64,000 nt of DNA from Natronincola peptidivorans. GTDB lineage: Bacteria > Bacillota > Clostridia > Peptostreptococcales > Natronincolaceae. The stretch spans positions 85,166 to 149,165 of the forward strand of contig NZ_FOHU01000009.1 in assembly GCF_900111615.1 (NCBI RefSeq), given 5' to 3'. Positions within the stretch are counted from its first letter, which is position 1; the number at the start of each line of letters is the position of its first letter. Shown piece by piece: positions 8,669 through 17,973 of this stretch. The translations under genes were made by a program, and so were the position numbers. The notes beneath the pieces are model-generated. The model saw nothing but the letters and a program-made list of their open reading frames with translations. It was not told where the DNA came from and did no database searches.

Positions 8669-9821
8669 AGGCCGCATAGTAGATATAGAGAAGGATTACG
8701 CTGTTGTAATCACCAGTCATATAGAATATTATAAGGTTGTTAAGAAAAATGACTTATATATTGGAAAACAGATCCTTTTTTTAGATGAAGACATCTACAA
8801 GGAAAAGAAAAGAAGCTTTATAGCCTTTGTCGGATGTGCAGCTATCTTTATTATCTTACTGCTTTTTACTACACTCATCCCTGAATTTCAAGGGGCCAAT
8901 TATACTTCAGTTAACCCTGTGGCCATAATAAGCCTAGATATAAACCCAAGTGTTGAATATGAAATAGACAAAGAAGGTATAGTAATAAATATATTTCCAA
9001 AAAATCATGAAGGTGCTTTGATTGTCAGTCAAGATATGATAGGACAGGAAATAAAGGATGTATTGTATACATCTATTTTAAATGCCCGAAATAAGAGATA
9101 TATTACTTCTGATAATAGTTCTGTACTTATAGGAATTGGTATACTGGAGAAGAGTTTTGTTATGGATCTGGAAATCCTTGAGAAGGATATAAGGGATCAA
9201 ATAAACCTTGTTAATGACTTAAATCATATCAGCATTATCTCACTAAAGGGTAACAAATCCGATATAGAAGCATCTAGGCAACATGCTATAACCTTAGGTA
9301 AATATAAGCTATATCAAAAATTATTGCAAAATGAAGTTGTCCTTGAGCTAGAAGATGTTAAATCTATGAAGGTCAAAGAACTACTTGTGGGTCCGATGCA
9401 TCAATACAAATGGAATAATGGTTATCAATGGAGAAATAAAGAAAATGCCCCGATAGTTGAAGAAAAGGGCTTAGAAATAGAGCCAGGTGTATTGAAAAGA
9501 CAAACACAAAATCAACCAAACCATAATAATGCCTCAAATTCTAATAATACTACCTCTCCTACCCAAGGTAATAAAAATAGTGGCTATCAATCCCCTCAAA
9601 TGAAAAAAGAAGGGCAGCTAGAGTATGATAACAATCCAATTACTCCAGAGTCCCACCATGAAGAGCCTCTTGCAAGCGACAAAAATGAAATCATTGAGGA
9701 AAACAATGAAGCTCCAAAAATTATTCCTATAGAAAAAGAGCCTAGCCAAGGCTATGCTAATGATTTAGGAAATAAATCCATCGACGATAGACAATCTCGA
9801 AAGAAAGGAAATAAAAAGTAA
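8658..9821 (+). CDS. rsgI: Anti-sigma-I factor RsgI-like, single-pass membrane protein
   Basis: A 387-residue protein. The ATG at 8658 follows AAAAAGGGGGAG and gives the standard RsgI N-terminus (MVYKGRIVDIEKDYAVV), the cytoplasmic domain that binds SigI. A membrane segment spans about residues 53-74. Outside the membrane is the conserved domain with ISLDINPSVEY; the Asn-Pro bond of this motif (about 96-97) is the autocleavage site known in RsgI proteins. The C-terminal third is Asn/Gln/Ser-rich and disordered, with no carbohydrate-binding module, so unlike cellulosome RsgI proteins its ligand is not evident. Confidence 0.88.
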   Translation: MVYKGRIVDIEKDYAVVITSHIEYYKVVKKNDLYIGKQILFLDEDIYKEKKRSFIAFVGCAAIFIILLLFTTLIPEFQGANYTSVNPVAIISLDINPSVEYEIDKEGIVINIFPKNHEGALIVSQDMIGQEIKDVLYTSILNARNKRYITSDNSSVLIGIGILEKSFVMDLEILEKDIRDQINLVNDLNHISIISLKGNKSDIEASRQHAITLGKYKLYQKLLQNEVVLELEDVKSMKVKELLVGPMHQYKWNNGYQWRNKENAPIVEEKGLEIEPGVLKRQTQNQPNHNNASNSNNTTSPTQGNKNSGYQSPQMKKEGQLEYDNNPITPESHHEEPLASDKNEIIEENNEAPKIIPIEKEPSQGYANDLGNKSIDDRQSRKKGNKK

Positions 9822-9902
9822 TAAAAATAAATATTTATGTTAATTTCACCCAAAAATAATTGCCTTTTTTCGTATTCTATAGTAAAAAAGGAGGTATGTT
9901 TC

Positions 9903-10328
9903 ATGCATTATAAATGGAAAAGAATTTTTGCCCTTTTCATTGTTTCAATGTTTGTATTTGCTGGCATTTCAGGATCTATAGCCTATGCGGAAAAAGGAGC
10001 TGGCGGAAACAGAAACGTTAGCGTAGCCGCTGACAGAACTCGTGACCAGATACGTGATCAGATAAGAGATAAAGACTGTGTAGAAGAACCTCGTCATCAA
10101 TATTGTAACAAAGATATTACCATTGATTGCGACCAAGATAGACTTCGACAAAGGCTATGGGAGTGTAATGAAAACTGCGAGTGCATAAACGATTATTTGC
10201 GAGAAAGGACAAGGTTACACCTCTATTGGGAAGATTATGTCGACAACGACGAGTTACCAACTCGGCTTCTAAAAACTCGGTCAAGACTCCAGGAAATGTA
10301 TCAGGCTAAGTATGCAGAAGCAAAATGA
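9903..10328 (+). CDS. Cys-rich secreted protein of unknown function
   Basis: A 141-residue protein not recognised from any family. The ATG at 9903 follows AAAAAAGGAGGT; an upstream in-frame ATG at 9837 has no such site. Residues 1-29 are a signal peptide (FALFIVSMFVFAGISG, ending AYA). The mature part has a charged Arg/Asp stretch (RDQIRDQIRDKD), then six Cys within about 40 residues including CNENCEC, then a helical Arg/Leu-rich tail. It lies 80 bases after rsgI and may be co-transcribed with it, then ends in a strong terminator. A disulfide-bonded surface protein controlled by SigI is an inference. Confidence 0.72.
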   Translation: MHYKWKRIFALFIVSMFVFAGISGSIAYAEKGAGGNRNVSVAADRTRDQIRDQIRDKDCVEEPRHQYCNKDITIDCDQDRLRQRLWECNENCECINDYLRERTRLHLYWEDYVDNDELPTRLLKTRSRLQEMYQAKYAEAK

Positions 10329-10333
10329 AAACT

Positions 10334-10373
10334 AAAAAAGCGTACCATCATTTTTCAGATGGTACGCTTTTTT
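10334..10373 (+). terminator. Rho-independent terminator, same sequence as 2241-2280
   Basis: GCGTACCATC stem with a short loop and a T-run. Stem, loop and the following TATGTTAT are repeated from 2241-2280. The convergent histidine kinase stop codon is seven bases further on. Confidence 0.92.
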
Positions 10374-10379
10374 ATGTTA

Positions 10380-11792
10380 TCAGTTTTGTTTTTTAATATC
10401 AAAATAGAAGCAAACGCCTTTATCAGTATTTTCAACGCCATAACTGCTACCATGAAGCTCTAAAACATTTTTTACAATAGCTAGTCCTAGGCCTGTACCA
10501 CCTTTTTCTTTCTCACCCTTATAAAAGCTTTCCCAAATATAAGGTATCTCTTCCTGTGCAATTCTTTCTCCATCATTGTAAATACCAGTCCAGACCTTGG
10601 TGCCTTCATTCTTCGTGATTATTTTTATATGCCCCCCATGATTCGTATGATTCACTGCATTTTGTAATAGATTCGTCAAAACTTGCTCTATCCTGTGTTC
10701 ATCCCCTAGAACCATGCAATTGTATCCATTTCCTTTAATCTCAACAATTAGATCTTTTTCTTTTTTCATTATTTCAAATTTACAGAGGGTCTTATTAATC
10801 AGGTCTCCATAATTAAATCCCTCTATATTGACCTTAAAAGTACCAGACTCAAGCTGACCTAAATCCAACATCTCTCTTACTAATCTACTCATCTTATGAG
10901 TTTCCATTTCAATGATTTTAAAATACGCTTCTTGTTCCTCTTCACTTGTTGCTATCCCGTCCTGCAATGCTTCGATATAGCCACTAATCACCGATATAGG
11001 TGTTTGTAATTCATGAGAAACACGGGAAACAAATTCCTTTCTCATTTTTTCTAGGTTTTTTTCCTTAGCTAATTCTTTTTCTAATTCTCCAATGGTGCTT
11101 TGTAAACGGTCTGTCAAAAAATTTAATGTTTCTCCCAGCTGTCCGATTTCATCCTGCCGATCTTCCTCCCATTTAACTTTAAAATTGAACTCAGCCATTT
11201 CCTTTGCGATGTCATTCAATTTAACCAAGGGGTTAATCAACTTTCTTGAAAAGAAAGCTGCAAGCAAAAGAGCAACAATAAGTCCTATCCCCAGCAAATA
11301 AATATAAAATCCTCTTGCAATAGCAATGGCTTCTTCAATTGTCTGAAAATGTATCTGTATCAAGTAAATATATTGTTCTCCTGGTGCTACAACTACAAGG
11401 AATTCTAGATTTCCTCTGGTTCCAGATGCCTGATAAGAAGCTGTCTTGCCAGATAATACAGTTTGCCATTCCTCAGAAGGTATCCTAGTTCCTCTAAACT
11501 GTCCCATCATTCCTTCATGATAGAGCATATTTCCTTCTCTATCAAGAATTGCAATTCTGCCATTGATTCTTGCTGAAACGTCTTCAAGAACTTCTCTTGA
11601 AGTGTCATTCCATTCATCTTTACCTATGGCTTTTTCTACTTCTTTTGCATAATCTTCCAGGATTTTCACCTTTTCTTGCTGATAGTATTGAGGTAACAGC
11701 TTTACCTGTACCATCCATAGCACAGTAATCATAATTATTGTGAATAAAAGAAAAAACAGAAATAGCCTAGAAAAAATAGATTTCGTTCTCAT
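10380..11792 (-). CDS. Sensor histidine kinase, PhoR/ResE type
   Basis: A 470-residue membrane kinase. Transmembrane segments at about 10-30 and 162-181 bracket an extracytoplasmic sensor domain of about 130 residues. HAMP follows (about 182-235), then the dimerisation/phosphoacceptor domain with His260 in FVSRVSHELQTPISVISGY, and the ATPase domain with the N box LTNLLQNAVNHT and G2 box GGTGLGLAIVKN. Its start overlaps the stop of the response regulator by four bases (ATGA), so the two form a coupled pair. The stimulus is not evident from sequence. Confidence 0.92.
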   Translation of the reverse strand: MRTKSIFSRLFLFFLLFTIIMITVLWMVQVKLLPQYYQQEKVKILEDYAKEVEKAIGKDEWNDTSREVLEDVSARINGRIAILDREGNMLYHEGMMGQFRGTRIPSEEWQTVLSGKTASYQASGTRGNLEFLVVVAPGEQYIYLIQIHFQTIEEAIAIARGFYIYLLGIGLIVALLLAAFFSRKLINPLVKLNDIAKEMAEFNFKVKWEEDRQDEIGQLGETLNFLTDRLQSTIGELEKELAKEKNLEKMRKEFVSRVSHELQTPISVISGYIEALQDGIATSEEEQEAYFKIIEMETHKMSRLVREMLDLGQLESGTFKVNIEGFNYGDLINKTLCKFEIMKKEKDLIVEIKGNGYNCMVLGDEHRIEQVLTNLLQNAVNHTNHGGHIKIITKNEGTKVWTGIYNDGERIAQEEIPYIWESFYKGEKEKGGTGLGLAIVKNVLELHGSSYGVENTDKGVCFYFDIKKQN

Positions 11793-12466
11793 GCCTTCAC
11801 CTCAAACCTATACCCAGTCCCTCTTATGGTTTTAACAAACTCTCCATAATCCCTCAGCTTTTGACGCAATCTTTTAACATGAGTATCTACGGTCCTTAAA
11901 TCTCCATAATAATCATATCCCCATACACCATTCAAAATCATTTCTCTAGTCAATGCCTGATTTTTATTATGAAGAAAGTACAGCAATAAGTCATACTCTT
12001 TAGGACTGAGTTCTAGTATATCGCCTTTTAGAACTACCTGATGAGACTTTTTATCTACTTTCAACTCTTCTATCTCTATAATATCCTCTGATATTGCTTG
12101 ATTACTCCTTTTTAATAGCGCCTTCACCCGAGCAACTAATTCTTTCGGGCTGAAGGGTTTGGTCATGTAATCATCCGCCCCTAGTTCAAAACCGAATAGC
12201 TTATCGGTTTCTTCACTTCGAGCAGTTAACATAATAATTGGAATATTGCTTTCTTCTCTTACTTTTTTGCACAATGTCCAACCATCGTATTTTGGGAGCA
12301 TAATATCTAGAATAGCGAAGTCAATTTTGTTTTCTTCCCATATTTTAATAGCTTCAAGCCCATCTGCTGCTTCAAGGACATGAACCCCTTCCTTGACCAA
12401 ATATGCCTTCACTAGCTTCCGAAGCTTTTCCTCATCTTCTACTAATAGAAGATTTATTCCTACCAT
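11789..12466 (-). CDS. OmpR/PhoB-family response regulator
   Basis: A 225-residue DNA-binding regulator paired with the downstream kinase. The receiver domain has the acidic pair (VEDEE), phosphoacceptor Asp54 in FAILDIMLPKYDGW, and the Thr and Lys of switch positions (MLTARSEE, MTKPFSP). A winged-helix domain with the GYDYYGDLRTVDTHVKRLR motif follows. ATG at 12466 is preferred (GGAG eight bases ahead) over an upstream GTG at 12475. Confidence 0.92.
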   Translation of the reverse strand: MVGINLLLVEDEEKLRKLVKAYLVKEGVHVLEAADGLEAIKIWEENKIDFAILDIMLPKYDGWTLCKKVREESNIPIIMLTARSEETDKLFGFELGADDYMTKPFSPKELVARVKALLKRSNQAISEDIIEIEELKVDKKSHQVVLKGDILELSPKEYDLLLYFLHNKNQALTREMILNGVWGYDYYGDLRTVDTHVKRLRQKLRDYGEFVKTIRGTGYRFEVKA

Positions 12467-12704
12467 TAGAACCACTCCATTTCTTTTCTACTGCGGCAAC
12501 TTTTGTAGTTGCGTCTGTAAGGCTTACAACCTTCACTTATTCTTTATATTATCATTCTATCAGATTTTTTTCTTTTGTTATAGTTTCTTCTAAAAAATCT
12601 ACACCCAGGCTCTTTATTATTGACTACAAAAGCTTTCCTTCATATTAGTATAAATGTAAAAAATATTTCTATATACAGTATAGAGCGAATTACTTGCGCA
12701 TATT

Positions 12705-12742
12705 AAAAGGCAGACTTTCACTTTTATAAAAGCCTGCCTTTT
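12705..12742 (-). terminator. Terminator after the diguanylate cyclase gene
   Basis: An AAAAGGCAG / CTGCCTTTT stem lies just downstream of the minus-strand stop codon at 12753. Confidence 0.7.
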
Positions 12743-12752
12743 AAATCTTTTT

Positions 12753-14639
12753 TTAATTGCCCTCCATATATGTTCGATCACGTCCCCCTTGCTTTGCTTT
12801 GTACAATGCTTGGTCCGCTTCATTCAATACATCAGTAGCTTTGTTTTTGGTATCTGCCATAGTAGAAATAGCTCCTACACTAATGGTTATTATATCAGCG
12901 ATGAGAGAAAACTCATGAGGAATTTTCATTTCTTTTACCAGCACTCTTAATTCCTCTGCAATCTCATAGGTTTCCTGCATATCCTTATCTAAATATAATA
13001 CAACAAATTCTTCACCGCCATATCTTGCTATAAAAGCATCTCTATCCTTTTTTACCCTTCTATAAAGAAAGCTTGCAATTTGCTGAAGAGCTTCATCAGC
13101 TTTGATATGACCGTAGTTATCATTGTAATTTTTAAAGAAATCAATATCAAAAAAAAGAATTGATAACCTCAAGCCTTTTTCAGCTGCATATTGCCAATAG
13201 TATTCCAGCTTATCATCAAGTTGTAATCTATTAGGTATTCCTGTAAGACCATCCTGCATAGAAAGCTCATACAATCGTCTATTGGTATCCTCTAATTCCT
13301 CAGTCCGTTTTTCAACTAGTTTTTCCAAATCCTCATTCATTTCACATAGTTCCTGAAACATCTTATCATTTTCAACAACTAGTTTCTCTACCTTTTCAAA
13401 TTCCCTGTAAAGATACAGTATTAATACATATCCTAAAGAAATAACGTAGATATACATTCCAATCTGCACTTTATAGGTAACGTCAATAACAAGATAAGTG
13501 ATTATAATATCATGGATTGCCAAAATAAATACAATAATTTTTCCAGTCAGCAAAACATAAAAATCTGGCAAAGATCTATCAAAGTTTTTGATTAGAGCTA
13601 TAAAAAGGTAAATGGCATAGATCGTCTGTATTGCATTCACATAAATTATTACACTATCATAGGCCTTGTGAGGTAGGAATATAATTAATGGAAGCATTAT
13701 AATGATAAAAATCTTCCACGCCTTTGTATATTTCACTGTGAAATAATTTTTGTATAAATCCCCTAAAAAAAGCAGCACTACCGATATACCAATATAGGAA
13801 AACCCTGCCTCCATACGGTTTCCAATTTCCCAGTTAAAATCCTTCAGTACCTGAGCTAAATAAATTTCATTGGTTAGCAGCGTTCTTGAAAGAAATATAA
13901 AACATATGCAAGTGAAATATAGGATAATATTCTCATCTTTTCTCATAAAATACAGCAATAGAAAGAATATCCCTGAAATAAAAAAGCTTCCTGCCATAAA
14001 AATGTCTAGGGCAATTTGTTTTTCTCTAGTACTAGATAAGTACTCTAAATTCCCTAATAATATGGATTTAGATATGCCTCCCCTGTAAAAATGGTGATTT
14101 GTAATCTGAAGAACAAGCTCATTTGTGCCACTTCTAGGAAAAATTCTTATTACTTCTGGCCTTCTTTGCACTATTTCCTCTGCCTTGTTTAGTCCAATCT
14201 CACCATTTGTTGAAACCAATTCTCCATTCAACCACAGTTTGTAGGCAGAATAAACAAAGGGCATTTTTATTGCTATACCTTGGTTGTCTTCTATTGAGCT
14301 GTTGTCTATTGTTAAAAAAAATCGATAAGTAGCTGCACCTGTCTCTCCTAAAGAAGATCCTCTATAGGTTTGTCCTTTCCATAGCTGAGGCACTGTTAAA
14401 TAGTCCATAGTTTCTTCCTCTATCTGATTAAACTCAGAAGGATCTACCAATTGATTCCAATAAAACTCCCATTCGCCTTTTAACGCAATAGCTCGATTAT
14501 TTTCAATCCTATCAATAGAAATTTTTCCTTTTTGAGCGTTGCCTTGCTCCACATCAATTTTGATAAAACTGCTTGTCAGCAATAGCAAAGTTATAACAGC
14601 TAAAATCCCTATACTGATTATCAATTTACCCTTCCTCAT
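12753..14639 (-). CDS. Membrane diguanylate cyclase with 7TM sensory region
   Basis: A 628-residue protein that would make c-di-GMP. ATG at 14639 follows GGGAGG; a longer start at 14657 is less well placed. Order: one N-terminal membrane segment, an extracytoplasmic jelly-roll-like sensor of about 180 residues (KGEWEFYW..., AATYRFFLTI, LWLNGELV), about seven membrane helices of the 7TMR-DISM type, a short coiled coil, and a C-terminal GGDEF domain with an intact GGEEF active site (about residues 535-540) and the FDIDFFKNYND metal site. The usual RxxD product-inhibition site ahead of GGEEF is not apparent (DRDA instead). Two c-di-GMP riboswitches lie at 55 kb in the same window. Confidence 0.9.
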   Translation of the reverse strand: MRKGKLIISIGILAVITLLLLTSSFIKIDVEQGNAQKGKISIDRIENNRAIALKGEWEFYWNQLVDPSEFNQIEEETMDYLTVPQLWKGQTYRGSSLGETGAATYRFFLTIDNSSIEDNQGIAIKMPFVYSAYKLWLNGELVSTNGEIGLNKAEEIVQRRPEVIRIFPRSGTNELVLQITNHHFYRGGISKSILLGNLEYLSSTREKQIALDIFMAGSFFISGIFFLLLYFMRKDENIILYFTCICFIFLSRTLLTNEIYLAQVLKDFNWEIGNRMEAGFSYIGISVVLLFLGDLYKNYFTVKYTKAWKIFIIIMLPLIIFLPHKAYDSVIIYVNAIQTIYAIYLFIALIKNFDRSLPDFYVLLTGKIIVFILAIHDIIITYLVIDVTYKVQIGMYIYVISLGYVLILYLYREFEKVEKLVVENDKMFQELCEMNEDLEKLVEKRTEELEDTNRRLYELSMQDGLTGIPNRLQLDDKLEYYWQYAAEKGLRLSILFFDIDFFKNYNDNYGHIKADEALQQIASFLYRRVKKDRDAFIARYGGEEFVVLYLDKDMQETYEIAEELRVLVKEMKIPHEFSLIADIITISVGAISTMADTKNKATDVLNEADQALYKAKQGGRDRTYMEGN

Positions 14640-14847
14640 CTTATGCCTCCCAGCCATGCATCTTTATGATTAATACAGCTTTATCCTATTCTTCATACTT
14701 CATTAGCAAATACATTTTATAACAATATATTTCTACAAAAAAGTCTAATTCCTACATTTTACAAGAAATATTATAGATGGTTTCCATAGGATAAATCCAC
14801 ATTCCTCGTAACAGAATAACGCCATTATCGCGATTGCCTTATCGTAG

Positions 14848-14876
14848 TAAAAAAGACCGTTTAGTTAACGGTCTTA
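14848..14876 (-). terminator. Terminator overlapping the end of the zinc-ribbon protein gene
   Basis: An AAGACCGT / ACGGTCTT hairpin with T-run on the minus strand. The 3' codons of the gene form one arm, so stop codon and terminator overlap. Confidence 0.85.
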
Positions 14877-15265
14877 TCAATATTAAGTGCTTTCAACACC
14901 TTTTCCCCTAGATTGTCTAGTGGTCCATTCCCTGTTTCTGCTGTTTCTGCTGTTTCTGCTTTTTCTTCTATTTCTATTGGTTTATCAATGTTGAGGGCTT
15001 TTAGCACCTTTTCTTCTAGATTGTCTAATGGTCCATTCCCTATTTTTGCTTTTTCTCTTCTTGTATTTTCAATCTCTTCTTGGCTAGATTCTACAAGCTT
15101 TTTTGTATTACATATCGGACAGTGTTCTTTGCTTTTCAAAGCTACATGATAAACTGCATATCCTATTCCTCCTACAACAGTAAAACATAGGATAATAAAC
15201 CAACCCCAATTCCACTTGGATTTTACAGGTTCAACATGCTTCTGGCATAATACACAGTATTTCAT
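14861..15265 (-). CDS. Small zinc-ribbon membrane protein with a duplicated tail motif
   Basis: A 134-residue protein of unknown function. An N-terminal CVLC pair and a later CPIC pair flank a single membrane segment (about residues 20-42, WFIILCFTVVGGIGYAVYHV), so the four Cys could form one zinc ribbon only if they lie on the same side. The C-terminal half contains two nearly identical copies of GNGPLDNLEEKVLKALNID joined by an ETAETAET linker. The ATG follows GGAGGT at good distance. It is a single-gene unit with its own terminator. Confidence 0.72.
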   Translation of the reverse strand: MKYCVLCQKHVEPVKSKWNWGWFIILCFTVVGGIGYAVYHVALKSKEHCPICNTKKLVESSQEEIENTRREKAKIGNGPLDNLEEKVLKALNIDKPIEIEEKAETAETAETGNGPLDNLGEKVLKALNIDKTVN

Positions 15266-15424
15266 AACATACCTCCATTCAGGTTAATGGTTTTATAAAC
15301 ATTATAAACAAAATTAATTGAAAATTATGTCGAAATATGAAGAAAAATATAATATTTTTTTCGTAAAGGATTGACATTTCTCAAATTGATAGAAAAAGTC
15401 TGTTAATACAGCAATAATTTAATC

Positions 15425-15463
15425 CAAAAAAAACACCAGTACTCTTATAAATACTGGTGTTGC
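15425..15463 (-). terminator. Terminator downstream of the dlgD-like gene
   Basis: An AACACCAGTA / TACTGGTGTT stem with a T-run on the minus strand, about 130 bases after the stop codon at 15595. The rest of the 15266-15594 gap shows no gene. Confidence 0.85.
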
Positions 15464-15594
15464 TAAGCTTTCATAGCACGCGCTGAGGATTCGGTGTGTC
15501 TATTGCTATATATTTTGTAAGACTTCTTGAAACTTCCCTACAGCTGCAGTTTTCATAATAGAAGTAGCTAATTAATGAATATCAACTTCTCTCG

Positions 15595-16596
15595 TTATAG
15601 CTTCAACAATATTTCCCACATTTCCTCGTTTACGGGGATACCTTCTGTCATATTCTCTACTCTTTCTCTAGCAGGCCTTTCTCCAGGATAAAGGATATCG
15701 GTAACGCCTATTTTCTTTGCTGATGTCTTAATATACTCCGACATGTTTTCTATATAAGCATCAGCATAATCTTCACCAGCATATACTACGGGATTGATTG
15801 CGATAAATACCTGTGAAATACCTGTATCGTTTTGAATCTCCCTCAAATCATAGGTGGATTTGCCAACTGATAGTGCTGCTACTACCATGTCAATGGCTAT
15901 AGCAAGTCCAGATCCCTTCCAATAGCCTGTAGGAAGAACCTCACCACCATCTAATATCGCATCGGGATCATCAGTAGAATTTCCATCTTTATCATAACCT
16001 CCTGTAACCGGCAGCTTCTTTCCGGCAAGAGAGTATGTTTGCAGTTTTCCAAAGGAGAACTGAGACTGAGCCATGTCCAATAACACATGTCCTCCACTTT
16101 TATGTGGGATAGATATAATCAAGGGATTATTTCCTATGCGCTTTTCCGTACCACCCCATGACGGCATATTGGGGAATGTATTTGTCATGCAAATACCGAT
16201 ACACCCTGCATTGGCAGCCCTCAATCCATAGGTGCCTCCACGAAGCCAGTGATTCGTGTTTTTAAGCGCAACACATCCTATCCCATATTGTCCAGCCAAT
16301 TCAATAGCTCTGTCCATGGCAATACAAGCATTTATTGGACCAAAACCCAGTTGTCCATCCCATTGTTCAAGTGCCCCGGCATTATTCAACTTTACTGGAT
16401 GTCTATCGGGCTTAATCATACCTTCATCTATTGATTTTACAATGACAGGAAACCTGTTTAGTCCATGGGAATATACTCCGTCACGACTGTTATCTGCAAT
16501 TATGGACGCTCCCATCTCCGCAGCTTCTGCTTCAAATCCTCTACTTAAAAGAACTCTCTTTAGTTCACTTTTCAGTTTATCATAAGATACACGCAT
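15595..16596 (-). CDS. dlgD: Malate/L-lactate dehydrogenase family oxidoreductase, 2,3-diketo-L-gulonate reductase-like
   Basis: A 333-residue NAD(P)H-dependent reductase of the Ldh2/YlbC fold. It matches the E. coli YiaK/DlgD pattern closely: SRDGVYSHGLNRFP with the catalytic His, ALEQWDGQLGFG, ALKNTNHWLRGGTYG, IGNNPLIISIP and LPTGYWKGSGLAIAIDM. DlgD reduces 2,3-diketo-L-gulonate; in this hexuronate cluster it may act on that or a related keto-uronate. It is last in the minus-strand group and ends in a strong terminator. AGGAGGT precedes the ATG. Exact substrate is uncertain. Confidence 0.82.
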   Translation of the reverse strand: MRVSYDKLKSELKRVLLSRGFEAEAAEMGASIIADNSRDGVYSHGLNRFPVIVKSIDEGMIKPDRHPVKLNNAGALEQWDGQLGFGPINACIAMDRAIELAGQYGIGCVALKNTNHWLRGGTYGLRAANAGCIGICMTNTFPNMPSWGGTEKRIGNNPLIISIPHKSGGHVLLDMAQSQFSFGKLQTYSLAGKKLPVTGGYDKDGNSTDDPDAILDGGEVLPTGYWKGSGLAIAIDMVVAALSVGKSTYDLREIQNDTGISQVFIAINPVVYAGEDYADAYIENMSEYIKTSAKKIGVTDILYPGERPARERVENMTEGIPVNEEMWEILLKL

Positions 16597-16660
16597 TAAT
16601 AGACCTCCTATAGTTCTAGTTTTTATTAATAGGACAAATTTTCTCCTTAGTGTTCAGTTA

Positions 16661-17644
16661 TTATTTCTTATAGTAGTTTTTCACAATCTGATCTATAACC
16701 CAACTTGTTCTTGCAGCACTTTTCCCACTACTAGGACATTTTGACTCCCCATTCAATTCATTAACAACTGTTTGAATTAATGGTTGTTGAATGTGTTTAG
16801 GATTTTCTATTGGAAATTTTGTGATTTTTTCTTCAGTAGTTAATACAACTGGTTCTGAACTAAAAGTGGAAAATTCAATTTTTCCTTTACTTCCAATGAT
16901 TTCATTCATTTCATAGTTTTCAAATGCTGAGAAGCACCATACTCCTATACCCTGAACTCCCGATTCAAAAACAAAATTACCTGTAACAATATCATCAGCT
17001 TTATATAACTGTGCTTGATTATCTATACTTCCTTTAGCCTCTTTAATAGGTCCTAAAATATAATCTAATATATCTAAGGTGTGACAACCCATATCTAGAA
17101 ATTTGCCACCTCCAGAAATCTCTGGTATTACACGCCAAGGTAAATTCTTTCCTTCTATTTCTTCTTGATGAGGTTTCTCAAAATGTCTTACTGTAACAAA
17201 TCTAACATCTCCAATTATACCACTTTCGATTAATTCCTTTACTTTAATAAATTGTGGAAGTGCTCTTCTATAAAAAGCTACATACAATGGAACATTCACT
17301 TTTTCACATTCTTGAATCATTAATTGACAATCATTATAGCTAAGAGCCATAGGTTTTTCTACATATACAGGTTTCCCAGCCTTTGCACACCGGATTGTAT
17401 ATTCTTTGTGAGAAACAGGTGGAGTAGCTATATATACCGCATCTACCTCAGGGTCATTTATAAGCTCATCTGCATCATCATACCATTTAGGAACATTATG
17501 TCTTACTGCATAGTCTTTAGCAAGGTTGCTATTTCTTCGCATAACTGCAATTAAAGTAGAATTATTGGCTTTTTCAAATCCAGGGCCACTTTTTACTTCT
17601 GCGACTTCTCCACACCCAATCATTCCCCAACGTATAACCCTCAT
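16661..17644 (-). CDS. Gfo/Idh/MocA-family oxidoreductase
   Basis: A 327-residue NAD(P)-dependent sugar dehydrogenase-like protein. The N-terminal Rossmann fold has GMIGCGEVAE; the family EKP motif (YVEKPMALS) and the C-terminal catalytic stretch GGGKFLDMGCHTLDILDY are present. Such enzymes oxidise or reduce sugars, inositols or uronates. Its position beside uronate genes suggests a role on a uronate or glycoside, but no substrate can be assigned. It lies 64 bases upstream of the dlgD-like gene and probably shares its transcript. Confidence 0.82.
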   Translation of the reverse strand: MRVIRWGMIGCGEVAEVKSGPGFEKANNSTLIAVMRRNSNLAKDYAVRHNVPKWYDDADELINDPEVDAVYIATPPVSHKEYTIRCAKAGKPVYVEKPMALSYNDCQLMIQECEKVNVPLYVAFYRRALPQFIKVKELIESGIIGDVRFVTVRHFEKPHQEEIEGKNLPWRVIPEISGGGKFLDMGCHTLDILDYILGPIKEAKGSIDNQAQLYKADDIVTGNFVFESGVQGIGVWCFSAFENYEMNEIIGSKGKIEFSTFSSEPVVLTTEEKITKFPIENPKHIQQPLIQTVVNELNGESKCPSSGKSAARTSWVIDQIVKNYYKK

Positions 17645-17813
17645 TATTTATCGACACCTTTCAATATTTATATTATTATTAATAACTTAATCCTATTATT
17701 CATACCCATCTCAAGATGTAGTAATCTAGAATATTAGTTAATAGATATAGTAGGCGAGGCACTTGGAATTCTGAATTGATGGATTAATTAAGTATAAAAA
17801 TCCTAGAACTGTT

Positions 17814-17927
17814 ATAGACATACGCTTTTAAATCTAAACTTTAATATACACGTCCTACGGTTTCGCCCAAAACCATGGGCTGCAAATGTAGTCCTTAGTA
17901 TATTAAAATTCAGAGACGTATGTCTAT
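17814..17927. repeat. Palindromic repeat element, copy A
   Basis: The outer ends are a perfect 11-bp inverted repeat (ATAGACATACG). Inside, a core at about 17840-17908 begins TTTAATATAC and ends GTATATTAAA and contains GGTTTCGCCC and GGGCTGCAAATGTAG. The core reappears inverted at 20666-20734 and, in a longer form, at 34911-35099. No coding capacity. Confidence 0.8.
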
Positions 17928-17973
17928 ACTAAAACAAAATATGTAATCAACTTTTATAGTATTTTGAAATTCT

